From an uncultured bacterium (GTDB lineage Bacteria; Cyanobacteriota; Vampirovibrionia; Gastranaerophilales; Gastranaerophilaceae), in the NCBI GenBank assembly GCA_902796305.1, contig CADBOJ010000085.1:1-41280 (forward strand): 41,280 nt of DNA, given 5' to 3'. The position numbers and the translations under genes were made by a program. Within the stretch, counting starts at the first letter, position 1. Each line of letters begins with the position of its first letter. Below are positions 1-7,847 of this stretch, one piece after another. A model generated the notes under the pieces. That model worked only from the letters and a program-made list of their open reading frames with translations. It was not told the origin of the DNA and made no database searches.

Positions 1-463
1 CCGATAATTCTCCGATTTTATAAAACATTTTTATCATTTCGGGGTGATAAATTAAGCCCGTTTCCTTTAATGCTTCTTTTAATTTCGGAGATGCAAACTT
101 GTTGTATCCAAAATCCGCTACACGCATATATTCTTTAATCATTGTTGAATTGGGGTCAGGCAATTCATCGTCTTCCGTAAACATTTTATTGTATTCACGA
201 AGAGATTCGGTTTTTTTATCTTCGGCGTTTTTCTGATATTTTTCGCTTTGTCTTTTTGACATTTCAAGAGCTATATCCATAAGTTTTTCAAGTGAATACT
301 GGGACAAATTTAATTGACGTGCTACGGGTATAAATTTTTCCATAAGTTCTTCGTCAAAATCATAATCTTCGACATTTTTAAATCTGGTGTAGTCGTATTG
401 TTCAGGCATTCCGAACAATTCTTCATCTTTAAGATGAATTTGATTTTCAGTTTCGTTTTGCAT
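1..463 (-). CDS. Phage scaffold-like protein (partial, 3' end off the window)
   Basis: Reading leftward from an ATG at 463 gives 154 residues with no stop before the window edge. The sequence is acidic and highly charged: it begins MQNETENQIHLKDEELFG, and a predicted helical stretch near residues 39-75 contains LEKLMDIALEMSKRQSEKYQ. In podovirus-like head modules a charged helical protein downstream of the connector is usually the scaffold, with the major capsid gene next. The role is inferred from position and composition, not from a recognised motif. An SD-like AAAGGA lies upstream, in a leader resembling those of two other phage genes here (AAAAAAATGAAAGGA). It is the last visible gene of the leftward phage operon. 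Confidence 0.55.
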   Translation of the reverse strand, partial: MQNETENQIHLKDEELFGMPEQYDYTRFKNVEDYDFDEELMEKFIPVARQLNLSQYSLEKLMDIALEMSKRQSEKYQKNAEDKKTESLREYNKMFTEDDELPDPNSTMIKEYMRVADFGYNKFASPKLKEALKETGLIYHPEMIKMFYKIGELS

Positions 464-513
464 TTTAATCCTTTCATTTTTTTGTGCTACAATTTTATTG
501 AGGAGATTTCACA

Positions 514-939
514 ATGAAAAAAAGTTATTTATTCTTTTGTTTGGTTGCAGTATTTGTTTTTTTCACATGCTCGGTTTCTTTTGCTAAGGACAGCGCCTTT
601 TCAACGGCAATAGAAACATGCCAGAAATATTCAAAATCAGGCGATATAGCTCGTAACGGCGAAGTATACAATTTGTTGATTACGCTTGAAAACAAAGGAA
701 ATCACTGTCAATATAAAGAAAAAATCACCTACGGCACTAATTACAGTTTATTGACATGTAATTTTCCAAAGTCTGCGTTATCTTATCTGGCAAATTCAAT
801 GAGAGAATACAATGATAATTTTCAGCCTCAAATTGCAAAAGATAATATATACGAAGCTAAGTTAACAAATAACTATTATATATTTGAAAAGTATCTGGCA
901 AATCCTCAATATTGCAGTATAACCGGTTCTAAAAAATAA
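514..939 (+). CDS. Small secreted protein, opposite-strand phage cargo
   Basis: The 141-residue product begins with a clear Sec signal peptide: MKKS, a hydrophobic core of about 17 residues, and a probable cut after SFA near residue 24. The mature part of about 117 residues has four Cys (36, 65, 76, 133), which could form two disulfides in the periplasm. No family is recognised. The start is supported by GAGGAG about 10 bases upstream and an extended -10-like TGTGCTACAAT. The gene lies on the strand opposite the surrounding phage genes, sitting tightly between the 308-residue protein (only 3 bp away at its 3' end) and the scaffold-like gene. This placement suggests an independently transcribed cargo gene of the prophage. 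Function unknown. Confidence 0.75.
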   Translation: MKKSYLFFCLVAVFVFFTCSVSFAKDSAFSTAIETCQKYSKSGDIARNGEVYNLLITLENKGNHCQYKEKITYGTNYSLLTCNFPKSALSYLANSMREYNDNFQPQIAKDNIYEAKLTNNYYIFEKYLANPQYCSITGSKK

Positions 940-942
940 TTT

Positions 943-1869
943 TTAAGAAGATGTAAGAAGTTTTTTGAAGTATTCGCTTGTTTCTTCATATTTAAGCGAA
1001 CTTTCAAACAGCTTCATTCTTCTTTTAATAAGTTCGATTTTTTCTTTTTCGTCTATCTTTTTATTTTTTGACAAAAAGATAGTTATGTCGCCATCAACCT
1101 CCTTTATAAATTTATATTTTTCTTTTTCATCTTTCAGCTTCATTAAAGATATTGCAGAATTAACAAGAAGAATTTCATCGGTTACAGAACTTTTTAAATA
1201 ACCGTTATAATCATTATTCAGCCTTTTTATATAATTAAAGTCTTCTTTTGAAAGTTTATCTGTCGAATTTTTTAAATCCTCTTCCTTAAATTCATTTTTT
1301 AGAAAATCATTTCTTAATTTACAAAACAATTTGATATCGCTTTCCAAAGGAAAACCTTTAGGGAGATAGTCTTCATCATTTTGAGCAATTATTTTTTGAA
1401 TTTTACTTTTCAGATTGTTTATATATGTTTCTTTTGTTTTCATCGGAAGATTTTTAATATCTGAAATCCACTCAATTGTATTTATGGCTTTATAAAATAT
1501 TTTTTTAATCTCTTCCGGTTTATTCTTATAGATTTGTGCAGAAAACAGGGAATTATCAATATTTTCTTCAAAAACCTCCTGTGCCCAAACAATCATCTCT
1601 CTTGAAGAATATTCGTTAATAAAGCTTTCGAGTTCTTTTCTTTTTTCTGCTATTATACTTTCCGATTCGTTAAATTTTGACATCTGAGCCGATTTTTGAG
1701 CCTCATAATCAAATTTTTCAATTACTTTCTGCGCTTCAACAACAGCCTGTTTTGAAGATAAATTAGTATAGCCTGTATTTTCGTCATACAGCAGATTATA
1801 AATTAATCCGTCAATATTATTCACAAATTCCAGATAGCAGGTGCTTAATAATATGTTATCTTTTTCCAT
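943..1869 (-). CDS. Phage virion-associated protein of unknown function
   Basis: This 308-residue soluble, helix-rich and highly charged protein has long Lys/Glu stretches and no signal peptide or membrane segment. It lies between the head-tail connector and the scaffold-like gene, and its ATG follows the connector stop by 9 bp with AGAGG as ribosome site, so it belongs to the same leftward late operon. No motif is recognised. The coiled-coil tendency (for example residues 66-90) and position suggest a structural or assembly role, such as an internal or accessory head protein. That assignment is inference from context alone. Confidence 0.7.
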   Translation of the reverse strand: MEKDNILLSTCYLEFVNNIDGLIYNLLYDENTGYTNLSSKQAVVEAQKVIEKFDYEAQKSAQMSKFNESESIIAEKRKELESFINEYSSREMIVWAQEVFEENIDNSLFSAQIYKNKPEEIKKIFYKAINTIEWISDIKNLPMKTKETYINNLKSKIQKIIAQNDEDYLPKGFPLESDIKLFCKLRNDFLKNEFKEEDLKNSTDKLSKEDFNYIKRLNNDYNGYLKSSVTDEILLVNSAISLMKLKDEKEKYKFIKEVDGDITIFLSKNKKIDEKEKIELIKRRMKLFESSLKYEETSEYFKKLLTSS

Positions 1870-1878
1870 TAAAACCTC

Positions 1879-3504
1879 TTAAATTATACCGAATCTTTTA
1901 AGTAAATCCGCCCCGACAGAATCAACTCCGCCCATGTTTTGTATTATTTGACTGCCCTCTTTATAAGCTTCAATTTGATTTCTTTGATTTTCCATTGCAT
2001 TATTCTCCTGTTTTATTTTTTCTATTTCTTCGGACGGAACAAGCTGAGCAGGATTTATATTTGCATAAGATGCATAATCTTCTATTATTTTTTCTCCGTT
2101 TAACTTTTGTTTTAAAACAGGGTCTATTGCATTTGCTATGTTTGATACAAAGGTTGTAAATCTTTCTATGCTTGAAATATTTGCAACTTTTTGCGCCTGA
2201 GCAAGACTTGATACAAATTCTATATCGAATTTATAACCTCCTGCTTCTTTTGGCGGAGCTTCAATAATTCCGACCCTTAATTCTTCATCGTAAATCCATT
2301 CAAGAATTTGCCTTAGGGCGCAATGAATTTGTTCCAGCAAGGGAGATAAAAGAACCATTTTTTCTTCTTTTAATTCGTTAACTTCGGTTGCCGTTCTGCC
2401 TCGTTCTGCAGTAGAGAGTATCATCGCAAATAAATCATTGTAAAAATGTTCTTTAATTGCTTGCTTTAGCTCATCTTTTTCCTGCTTTAATTCAAGGACT
2501 CTCGGGTTTACTTCATAAACAGGGCTTATTCCTCTTCCGTTTTCATCCTCTTCTATATAAGCCCCCGGTACATCCGCAAGCTTTTTATTTTTTAAAGACG
2601 CAGGGCCTTTGTATGTCGGACAAACAATTTTTTTAACTGCTTTTGCATATTCCTTTACCATTGTCATTAATTGTTTAACATCAGCCAAAGCATTAATTCC
2701 CGGGGAATCCTGCGGGTAGTCGTCAAGAGCAAAAGAGCTTTCAAATACGACATAAGGAAATTTATCATATCCTTTATACGAAATAAACTCGCCCTTACCC
2801 GATAAAATTACAACCGAAACATATTTTGAAAACTTAGAATCCAGTCTTTTTTCTTTATAAAATTTATTCGGCTCAATAAAATGAATAAGCTCATATTGTT
2901 TTGTCGGATTATTTACGGCATCATCCATAACTTCATTCGGAAGCGAAGAGAATTTTTCCGATATATTTTTTGCCGTTTCCATATAAACTCTGCAAAAAGT
3001 ATCAATTCTTCCGCTTGCATTTTTTGCATAATAGTAAGAACCTACGGGCAAAATTTTAAAGTTTACTACATTTTCGTAATCAGGCTCTATTCCGATTGAA
3101 CTAAAACCAAAAACACCAAGCTGTTTATAAACTTCGGGCAGTATTTGATAAAAATTTGAACCGTAAAGAATTTCTCTTGTAAGTTCTTCTTGTTTTGCGC
3201 ACCATTTTTTTAAGTTATAGCTTGATGAAATTTGGTTTGAAAAAGATGTTTTAAACCATCTGTTACAAGGGCTTGTTGCTCCTGACATCATCCCTGATGA
3301 AAAATTTCTAAGAGCAATAAGCGGAGTCGAATCAATTATTTTTTTATTTTTTACAAAAGGTTTCCTTGTATTCCTTGCAATAAAACGAACCGAACGCGGT
3401 GAATAATAATCTGCAAGCTCCTGTAAATCAGGTTTTATTACGTTAAATATCTCCTCAAGCTCACGTTTTCTTTTTAAAAAATACTCAACATCATATAAAG
3501 GCAT
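1879..3504 (-). CDS. Phage head-to-tail connecting protein (portal), podovirus type
   Basis: This 541-residue protein matches the head-to-tail connecting protein family (Pfam Head-tail_con type). The N-terminus has the family pattern of a long helix followed by IIDSTPLIALRNFSSGMMSG and TSPCNRWFKT (about residues 55-90). The length agrees with T7-like connectors. It would form the dodecameric DNA-translocation channel at one capsid vertex and dock the terminase during packaging. The C-terminal third has the Gln/Asn-rich helices usual for the clip and barrel regions (EKIKQENNAMENQRNQIE). The start is an ATG with GGGAG about 7 bases upstream, right after the stop of the small preceding gene, so the two are coupled. 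Confidence 0.9.
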   Translation of the reverse strand: MPLYDVEYFLKRKRELEEIFNVIKPDLQELADYYSPRSVRFIARNTRKPFVKNKKIIDSTPLIALRNFSSGMMSGATSPCNRWFKTSFSNQISSSYNLKKWCAKQEELTREILYGSNFYQILPEVYKQLGVFGFSSIGIEPDYENVVNFKILPVGSYYYAKNASGRIDTFCRVYMETAKNISEKFSSLPNEVMDDAVNNPTKQYELIHFIEPNKFYKEKRLDSKFSKYVSVVILSGKGEFISYKGYDKFPYVVFESSFALDDYPQDSPGINALADVKQLMTMVKEYAKAVKKIVCPTYKGPASLKNKKLADVPGAYIEEDENGRGISPVYEVNPRVLELKQEKDELKQAIKEHFYNDLFAMILSTAERGRTATEVNELKEEKMVLLSPLLEQIHCALRQILEWIYDEELRVGIIEAPPKEAGGYKFDIEFVSSLAQAQKVANISSIERFTTFVSNIANAIDPVLKQKLNGEKIIEDYASYANINPAQLVPSEEIEKIKQENNAMENQRNQIEAYKEGSQIIQNMGGVDSVGADLLKRFGII

Positions 3505-3505
3505 C

Positions 3506-3718
3506 TTATTCTCCCAGTAAAGTCTTCTTATCTACTTTGGCTTCATCCGTCAGACCTATTATCGAAGTTCTGATGTTTTCTTTGTAGCCCTGATTGTTTT
3601 CATTTGACATAAATTTTGTTTTTGATGCATCCGCTTGATGTCTTTCAACAGGTGCAGATTCGACCTGTTTCGGCACTACGACAGATGCCGGAATGGACGA
3701 TTTTTTAATAAAGCACAT
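3506..3718 (-). CDS. Small phage protein preceding the connector
   Basis: This 70-residue protein starts MCFIKKSSIPASVVVPKQ and ends VDKKTLLGE. In podovirus-like prophages a small protein with a Pro/Ala-rich N-terminus and a KTLLG-type C-terminus is often encoded just before the connector; the similarity is from memory. The frame is also open upstream to an ATG at 3733, but that ATG (ATGAAAGGAG) contains the Shine-Dalgarno of the start chosen here. AAAGGAG lies about 6 bases before the ATG at 3718. Its leader is one of the two 104-bp repeats. The function is unknown; a virion or assembly accessory role is inferred. Confidence 0.75.
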   Translation of the reverse strand: MCFIKKSSIPASVVVPKQVESAPVERHQADASKTKFMSNENNQGYKENIRTSIIGLTDEAKVDKKTLLGE

Positions 3719-3720
3719 AA

Positions 3721-3824
3721 TTTCTCCTTTCATTTTTTTAAGTGCTAAACTATCAACTCTTTAATTAAAGAGTTGATTATATTTTGATATTGTTTTTTAT
3801 TGATTATTGTTTATTCCGTAATTT
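3721..3824 (-). repeat. 104-bp direct repeat, copy A (leader of phage gene)
   Basis: These 104 bases recur at 5194-5297 with only two substitutions. Read on the minus strand the unit ends in AAAAAAATGAAAGGAGAAA, which supplies the ribosome site of the following gene, and it carries a perfect palindrome in the middle. Because both copies end at the start of a phage gene, the unit looks like a mobile or duplicated promoter/operator and leader. Part of it (CCTTTCATTTTTTT then GTGCTA) recurs at 469-490 before the scaffold-like gene. Confidence 0.9.
3752..3777. promoter_or_regulatory. 26-bp perfect palindrome, operator-like (copy A)
   Basis: The half site ATCAACTCTTTAA is followed directly by its exact reverse complement, with no spacer. 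Such a long spacerless palindrome could be a dimeric regulator's operator or form an RNA hairpin in the leader. There is no T-tract, so it is not an ordinary terminator. The same palindrome occurs at 5224-5251. Confidence 0.6.
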
Positions 3825-3889
3825 ATAACATTCTCGCTTTTTAGTATTTTATCTTTATTGATTTATTTTAAAATTCTCTTGATTTATTA

Positions 3890-3919
3890 TTTACAATTAA
3901 GCAATAGTTAGATTAAAAT
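3890..3919 (+). promoter_or_regulatory. Putative promoter of the 169-residue cargo gene
   Basis: TTTACA at 3890-3895 and TAAAAT at 3914-3919 are separated by 18 bases. The -10-like box ends only 6 bases before the ATG, so the transcript would be nearly leaderless. A very similar arrangement, including the preceding TTATTA, lies before the 177-residue cargo gene. AT-rich context makes chance matches easy. Confidence 0.35.
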
Positions 3920-3925
3920 TCAAAT

Positions 3926-4435
3926 ATGAAAAAATTATTAGTTATAATATCGATTTTATTAGCGGGCTTTTCTTATGCTCAAACTCCCCAAATAAGTCAT
4001 GACAGACTAAATGAATATAAAGCAGATATGAGCATTCTTTTAAATAAAATTTTATTCAAAAGAATGGTACTTGAAAATAAAACTTGTCCCGATGCCGTTG
4101 ATGAAATGTATAATATAAGTAAAACCGCTTACAAAAAACTTCTGTCAGACAAAAATAATCTTAAAGAAAAGCAGAATATGATTTATTCCTATGGAGTAAT
4201 TTCTGCATTTCCTAAAGATATTTGCGATGAGTTTCATGGTGTTATAAGTAAATATGAAATTGATTATTATGGTGATTTTACATCCCAAAATTTAGATTGC
4301 CAGTCTTATTATGCGCAAAAATTTTTAAAACCTTATAAAATTAAAAATACGAATAAATATATAAATTTTATAAAAAAGATAAATTCATATCAGCAAAAAA
4401 TGTATAAAATGCAAAGTAAATTGGGGCTATTTTAG
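3926..4435 (+). CDS. Secreted protein, opposite-strand phage cargo
   Basis: The 169-residue product has a signal peptide (MKKLLVIISILLAGFSYA, probable cut before QTPQ). The mature part of about 150 residues is mostly helical and Lys-rich with three Cys (57, 96, 122). No family is recognised. No good SD is visible and the ATG lies 6 bases after a -10-like TAAAAT, so a leaderless transcript is possible. It runs against the phage operon and overlaps the 3' end of the M23 peptidase gene by 9 bp, tail to tail. A periplasmic or exported role in the lysogen is inferred from the signal peptide and position. Confidence 0.7.
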   Translation: MKKLLVIISILLAGFSYAQTPQISHDRLNEYKADMSILLNKILFKRMVLENKTCPDAVDEMYNISKTAYKKLLSDKNNLKEKQNMIYSYGVISAFPKDICDEFHGVISKYEIDYYGDFTSQNLDCQSYYAQKFLKPYKIKNTNKYINFIKKINSYQQKMYKMQSKLGLF

Positions 4436-5188
4436 ATTGTTAAAATAATCGTGCGGATTTTGCGGTTTGTCATTATACCATACTTCAAAATGTAAATGAT
4501 TTCCTGTTGATGTTGGTTTTCCGTTTTTATCTTTTCCCGTACTTCCAACACGCCCAATCTGTTCGCCTTGTTTTATTTTTTGTCCGGCTTTCAATGTAGC
4601 TCCATTTGCTGTAGTAAAACTGTTTAAGTGAGCATAAACTGTTGTAATTTCCTTCCCGTTATCTAATGTGTGCTTTATTCTGACACAATTACCATATGCA
4701 CCTTCCCATTTAGCACTTACGACGGTACCGTCTGTCGGAGCTTTTACCGGAGCATTAGCATTTGCAGCCAAGTCGATGCCTTGATGAAAAATATTTCTTT
4801 TTTTAATTGGATGATATCTTAAACCGTAAGGTGAACTAATTCTATTATATTCAACTGGTTTTTGCCAATTATTCTTAGAATTTTCAACACTATTCGACAT
4901 GCTTGTTGTTTTCGCATCAAGCCCGTATTCTTTAACTTTCTTTTCCAGTTCACTAGTCGTTCCATATAATACATCTGTTGGCTTTGCTTTATCGCCCAGA
5001 ATATCAAGAAGTTTATTTTTATATTCAGCTTCTTCCTTATCTTTTTCAGCTTTGATTTTTGAATCGTGATACAATATATCCGCAGGTCGTTCTTTTGTAC
5101 TTGAAGTACTTCCTCCGTTTTTAAAAGTAAATTTACCCTCGTTATCCCGAGGATGTTTGGATTCATCCCAATTTGAATTACCAAACAT
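4427..5188 (-). CDS. Phage lysin-like protein with M23 metallopeptidase domain
   Basis: This 253-residue protein starts MFGNSNWDESKHPRDNEGKFT, a head-like N-terminus often seen in phage structural proteins (from memory). A charged linker with SMSNSVENSKNNW follows. Residues about 120-253 form an M23 (LytM-type) peptidase with SSPYGLRYHP, the metal motif HQGIDL, and NHLHFEV. M23 enzymes cut peptide cross-links in peptidoglycan, so this is probably a virion-associated or lysis hydrolase. There is no signal peptide. The ATG at 5188 is preceded by AAAGGAG; the earlier in-frame ATG at 5206 overlaps that ribosome site and was rejected. The leader is copy B of the 104-bp repeat. Confidence 0.87.
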   Translation of the reverse strand: MFGNSNWDESKHPRDNEGKFTFKNGGSTSSTKERPADILYHDSKIKAEKDKEEAEYKNKLLDILGDKAKPTDVLYGTTSELEKKVKEYGLDAKTTSMSNSVENSKNNWQKPVEYNRISSPYGLRYHPIKKRNIFHQGIDLAANANAPVKAPTDGTVVSAKWEGAYGNCVRIKHTLDNGKEITTVYAHLNSFTTANGATLKAGQKIKQGEQIGRVGSTGKDKNGKPTSTGNHLHFEVWYNDKPQNPHDYFNNLK

Positions 5189-5193
5189 TTGTT

Positions 5194-5297
5194 TTTCTCC
5201 TTTCATTTTTTTAAGTGCTAAACTATCAACTCTTTAATTAAAGAGTTGATAATATTTTGGTATTGTTTTTTATTGATTATTGTTTATTCCGTAATTT
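5194..5297 (-). repeat. 104-bp direct repeat, copy B (leader of M23 gene)
   Basis: This copy pairs base for base with 3721-3824 (offset 1,473) apart from two substitutions near the palindrome. The rest of the gap up to the gene at 5513 (5298-5477) is AT-rich and shows no further recognisable element besides the putative promoter of that gene. Confidence 0.9.
5224..5251. promoter_or_regulatory. 28-bp perfect palindrome, operator-like (copy B)
   Basis: The same half site as copy A, extended by one base on each side (TATCAACTCTTTAA plus its exact reverse complement). One of the two substitutions between the repeat copies restores pairing at the outer base here, which hints at selection for symmetry, although one base is weak evidence. 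Confidence 0.6.
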
Positions 5298-5477
5298 TTT
5301 AAAGAGGTTTTTGTAAAATTCAATACTGAAAAAATATCCGATTTGTTTAAAAGGGGTCGGGAATTTTTTAGTCAGGAAGTTGAAGAATTTTCTTAAAAGC
5401 CATGCAAACATAAAATCAAATGATGCTTTGATTATTTGAAAATTTAGGATATTGTTTTAAATTGTTCCATTTTATTA

Positions 5478-5506
5478 TTTACATAACTTATAAAATAAAT
5501 TAAAAT
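5478..5506 (+). promoter_or_regulatory. Putative promoter of the 177-residue cargo gene
   Basis: TTTACA at 5478-5483 and TAAAAT at 5501-5506 are spaced 17 bases apart. The TAAAAT ends 6 bases before the ATG, the same geometry as the promoter-like sequence at 3890-3919. AAGG just before the ATG could help translation. Confidence 0.35.
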
Positions 5507-5512
5507 CAAGGT

Positions 5513-6046
5513 ATGCTATTGAATATTAAAAAAATAACAGCTATATTTTGTTTTGTTTTTGTGAGCTTTTCTTGTATCTTTGCGAAAGAAATTGAGGGTA
5601 TTAATCCTGAATATAAAAAAGAAATGATTGACTGGTGTCCTTCTTTTGAAGAATCTGAAAAACATCCCGAGCTTGTAAAAAAATATGATTGTGGTGCAGG
5701 CGGTAAAGATTATTATTCTAAAAAACAATTTGATACAGCTTATGATTTTGCAAAAATAATTAAATACATTTATAGAACAAAAGATATTAATGCATTAGCA
5801 AATATTGCGCCATATCCTAATGTATTTATTGAAAATTATAAAAATAAGAAATTTATTGAAATAAAATCAAAAAAAGAATTATTAAAATTGGATAAAAACA
5901 CACTTTTTGGTAAAAGTGCGTATGATGAAATAAATAAAAGTGCTATATTTTGGAATTGGCGTGGATTTAATATTGGCAAAGGTTCTATTTGGTTCTTTGT
6001 TGAAGAAGATGGAAGTATTGGCAATTTATCAATTTATGTTAATTAA
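5513..6046 (+). CDS. Secreted protein, opposite-strand phage cargo
   Basis: The 177-residue product has an N-terminal signal peptide (hydrophobic stretch around residues 8-24, probable cut after IFA). The mature part has two Cys (42 and 60), an early acidic region, and a C-terminal segment rich in aromatic residues (FWNWRGFNIGKGSIWFFVEEDG) that suggests a small beta-rich domain. No family is recognised. It runs against the phage genes and ends 3 bp before the stop of the broken lysozyme gene. It is the third of four signal-peptide genes placed in gaps of the phage module. Confidence 0.7.
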   Translation: MLLNIKKITAIFCFVFVSFSCIFAKEIEGINPEYKKEMIDWCPSFEESEKHPELVKKYDCGAGGKDYYSKKQFDTAYDFAKIIKYIYRTKDINALANIAPYPNVFIENYKNKKFIEIKSKKELLKLDKNTLFGKSAYDEINKSAIFWNWRGFNIGKGSIWFFVEEDGSIGNLSIYVN

Positions 6047-6049
6047 TTC

Positions 6050-6524
6050 TTAATAACTTCCTTTATTCTTTTTTATAGTATCCAATCTATTCATCCAACC
6101 TTTATAAAATTTTTCTTGGGATGGTCTCTTTTTAACAATATCGCCATAAAACTTTCTTCTGATTTCAATATATTTGTCAAAATCACCTCCCGATTGTTCT
6201 AAGAATCTTCTTGAATTACCTAAACCATGGTTAACTGTAGCTCCAATTTTTATTAGAATTAGATATCACATTAGAAACAGATTTTATGCTACTATCTGTT
6301 TTAATCTCATCATAAGAAACCCCGCCTTTTAACGGCATCTGCGTATTGTCTGGTTCTATTTTAGGTAATAATTTAACTTTTTGTTTTATTTCTTGCTTTT
6401 CAACGCTACTTGCCCCGCCTGTAATTATTCCTTTTAATTTATTTTGAAGCCCTAATTCTTTAATCCTTTCTTCAAGTATCAAACGGTTCAAATTCGCTTT
6501 CAACAAACGAATTTTGATTTTCAT
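6050..6524 (-). pseudogene. Broken phage lysozyme-like gene (frameshifted, catalytic part missing)
   Basis: Two frames seem to belong together. The upstream frame (6524 to 6231) overlaps the terminase 3' end and carries a charged segment ending SNVISNSNKNW, much like the linker SNSVENSKNNW of the M23 protein. In another frame, from about 6244 to the stop at 6050-6052, lies GATVNHGLGNSRRFLEQ, RRKFYGDIVKKRPSQEKF and YKGWMNRLD. This matches the C-terminal part of phage lysozymes of the GH108 / PG_binding_3 type (NHG..., RR.FY, F.KGW.NR), from memory. The catalytic N-terminal domain is absent, so a deletion plus frameshift is likely. The start of the upstream frame is uncertain. Confidence 0.6.
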
Positions 6525-7797
6525 ATTCCGAAATAATTGTTTTGGAACAATAATTTATGGCATACAGTGCCATCATGATGCAGTCTGCATAGTCGGGGCT
6601 TTCGTTATGAAGTTTTCTTATTTCTTTTTTATCCTGAATTGCAATCAATCCGTTGGGTTTATATATTTTCTTTATGTATTCAAGCTGTCTTATTCCCTGT
6701 TTATCCGTTAATTTTAAATATCCTTTATCGATATATTCTTTCAGGGCAAGATAGCCGTCAGCTCTTGCATTAAGCGCAAACTTTGAAACGGGTTTTTTAG
6801 CACCTCTGAAACCTATTGCGGAATTAATTATTTTTTGAATGCTAATCCAGATGGGATACCCTAATCCGTCAGCATCCATTATTAAAACATTCGGCGACCA
6901 TTCGGAATAAAGGCTTATAATTTTACCTTTTGTTATATCCGTATCGGCTTCAGACCAGCTTTTAGTGGATTTTTCAAGCCAGATTGTTTCATTTTCCTGA
7001 ACAAACAGCTTGGCAACACACATATCCGCCCCCGATGCCGATAAATCAACGCTCATAACCGAGCCTTGAAAATACAGGCTTTGTTTTTCATATTCTAAAT
7101 TTATTGCTTTATCCAAAGCATCTGAAGATAAAAGAAATTCGTTATTGTTTTGCATGGGATACCCGAGCCAGATGTGATTATAGTCGTTTATATTAGTATT
7201 TTTACAAACCTCAGCTTCGTTTAATATTTTTTTATCAACATAAGGGTTATCAAAATAGTTAATATTAATATGCAGACAGTCTTCTCTTTTTGCACAAAAG
7301 TTATAAACCGCATCAAACCTTGTATATCGGTTCATTGTAAAAATAATGACCGAATTTTTCTTTCTAATGGTCGGAATGATTATATCAAGCGTTGCCTTGG
7401 TTATTGCCTGTGCTTCATCTATCCAGAGAATATCAACCCCCTCCAGACCCTTGATATTAACATTTCCCTGTTCTCTAAAGCCTTTAAAAAATATTTTTGA
7501 ACCAGTTTGATTGTTAATTAAATAATCTCTTTTTATTTCATAGGAAAGATTGTATTGTTCAATTAAATCAAGAAATACTGTTTTGACCGATTCATTGATT
7601 GAATTTTGTATTTCTCTTCCGCAGCAAATCCTGACGTGTCTTTGCTCTGCGATATAGAGTAAAAATCTTGCCGTGCTTTGCGTTTTTCCGCTCGCGCGCC
7701 CGCCCTCAAGAAGAAAATAGGAGTAATTGTTAAATTCTAAAATAAAAGGATAAAGTTTGGGAGGGATATTTAAAATATTCGGAAGTTTAATTTGCAT
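6472..7797 (-). CDS. Phage terminase large subunit (PBSX-like family)
   Basis: This 441-residue packaging motor has the two expected domains. The ATPase carries Walker A GGRASGKTQS (about residues 32-41), Walker B VDILWIDEA (121-129) and a coupling-motif-like IIFTMN (151-156). The RNase H-like nuclease has Asp at MSVDLSASG (251), LIMDADG (308/310) and PDYADCIM (402/405). These are hallmarks of the PBSX/Terminase_3 group. It would cut concatemeric DNA and pump it through the connector. The length is complete and no inactivating change is seen. TerL and the small subunit are separated by an oppositely oriented metalloprotease gene, which breaks their usual adjacency. Confidence 0.93.
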   Translation of the reverse strand: MQIKLPNILNIPPKLYPFILEFNNYSYFLLEGGRASGKTQSTARFLLYIAEQRHVRICCGREIQNSINESVKTVFLDLIEQYNLSYEIKRDYLINNQTGSKIFFKGFREQGNVNIKGLEGVDILWIDEAQAITKATLDIIIPTIRKKNSVIIFTMNRYTRFDAVYNFCAKREDCLHININYFDNPYVDKKILNEAEVCKNTNINDYNHIWLGYPMQNNNEFLLSSDALDKAINLEYEKQSLYFQGSVMSVDLSASGADMCVAKLFVQENETIWLEKSTKSWSEADTDITKGKIISLYSEWSPNVLIMDADGLGYPIWISIQKIINSAIGFRGAKKPVSKFALNARADGYLALKEYIDKGYLKLTDKQGIRQLEYIKKIYKPNGLIAIQDKKEIRKLHNESPDYADCIMMALYAINYCSKTIISEYENQNSFVESEFEPFDT

Positions 7798-7847
7798 TGA
7801 TTTACTTTATTTTGTATAGTTATTTTGTAAGATAAGGCAGGGTTTTA

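Noticed and set aside
4819-5184. A 121-residue minus-strand frame inside the M23 gene
   Set aside because: It overlaps the intact M23 peptidase gene in another frame and has no motif.
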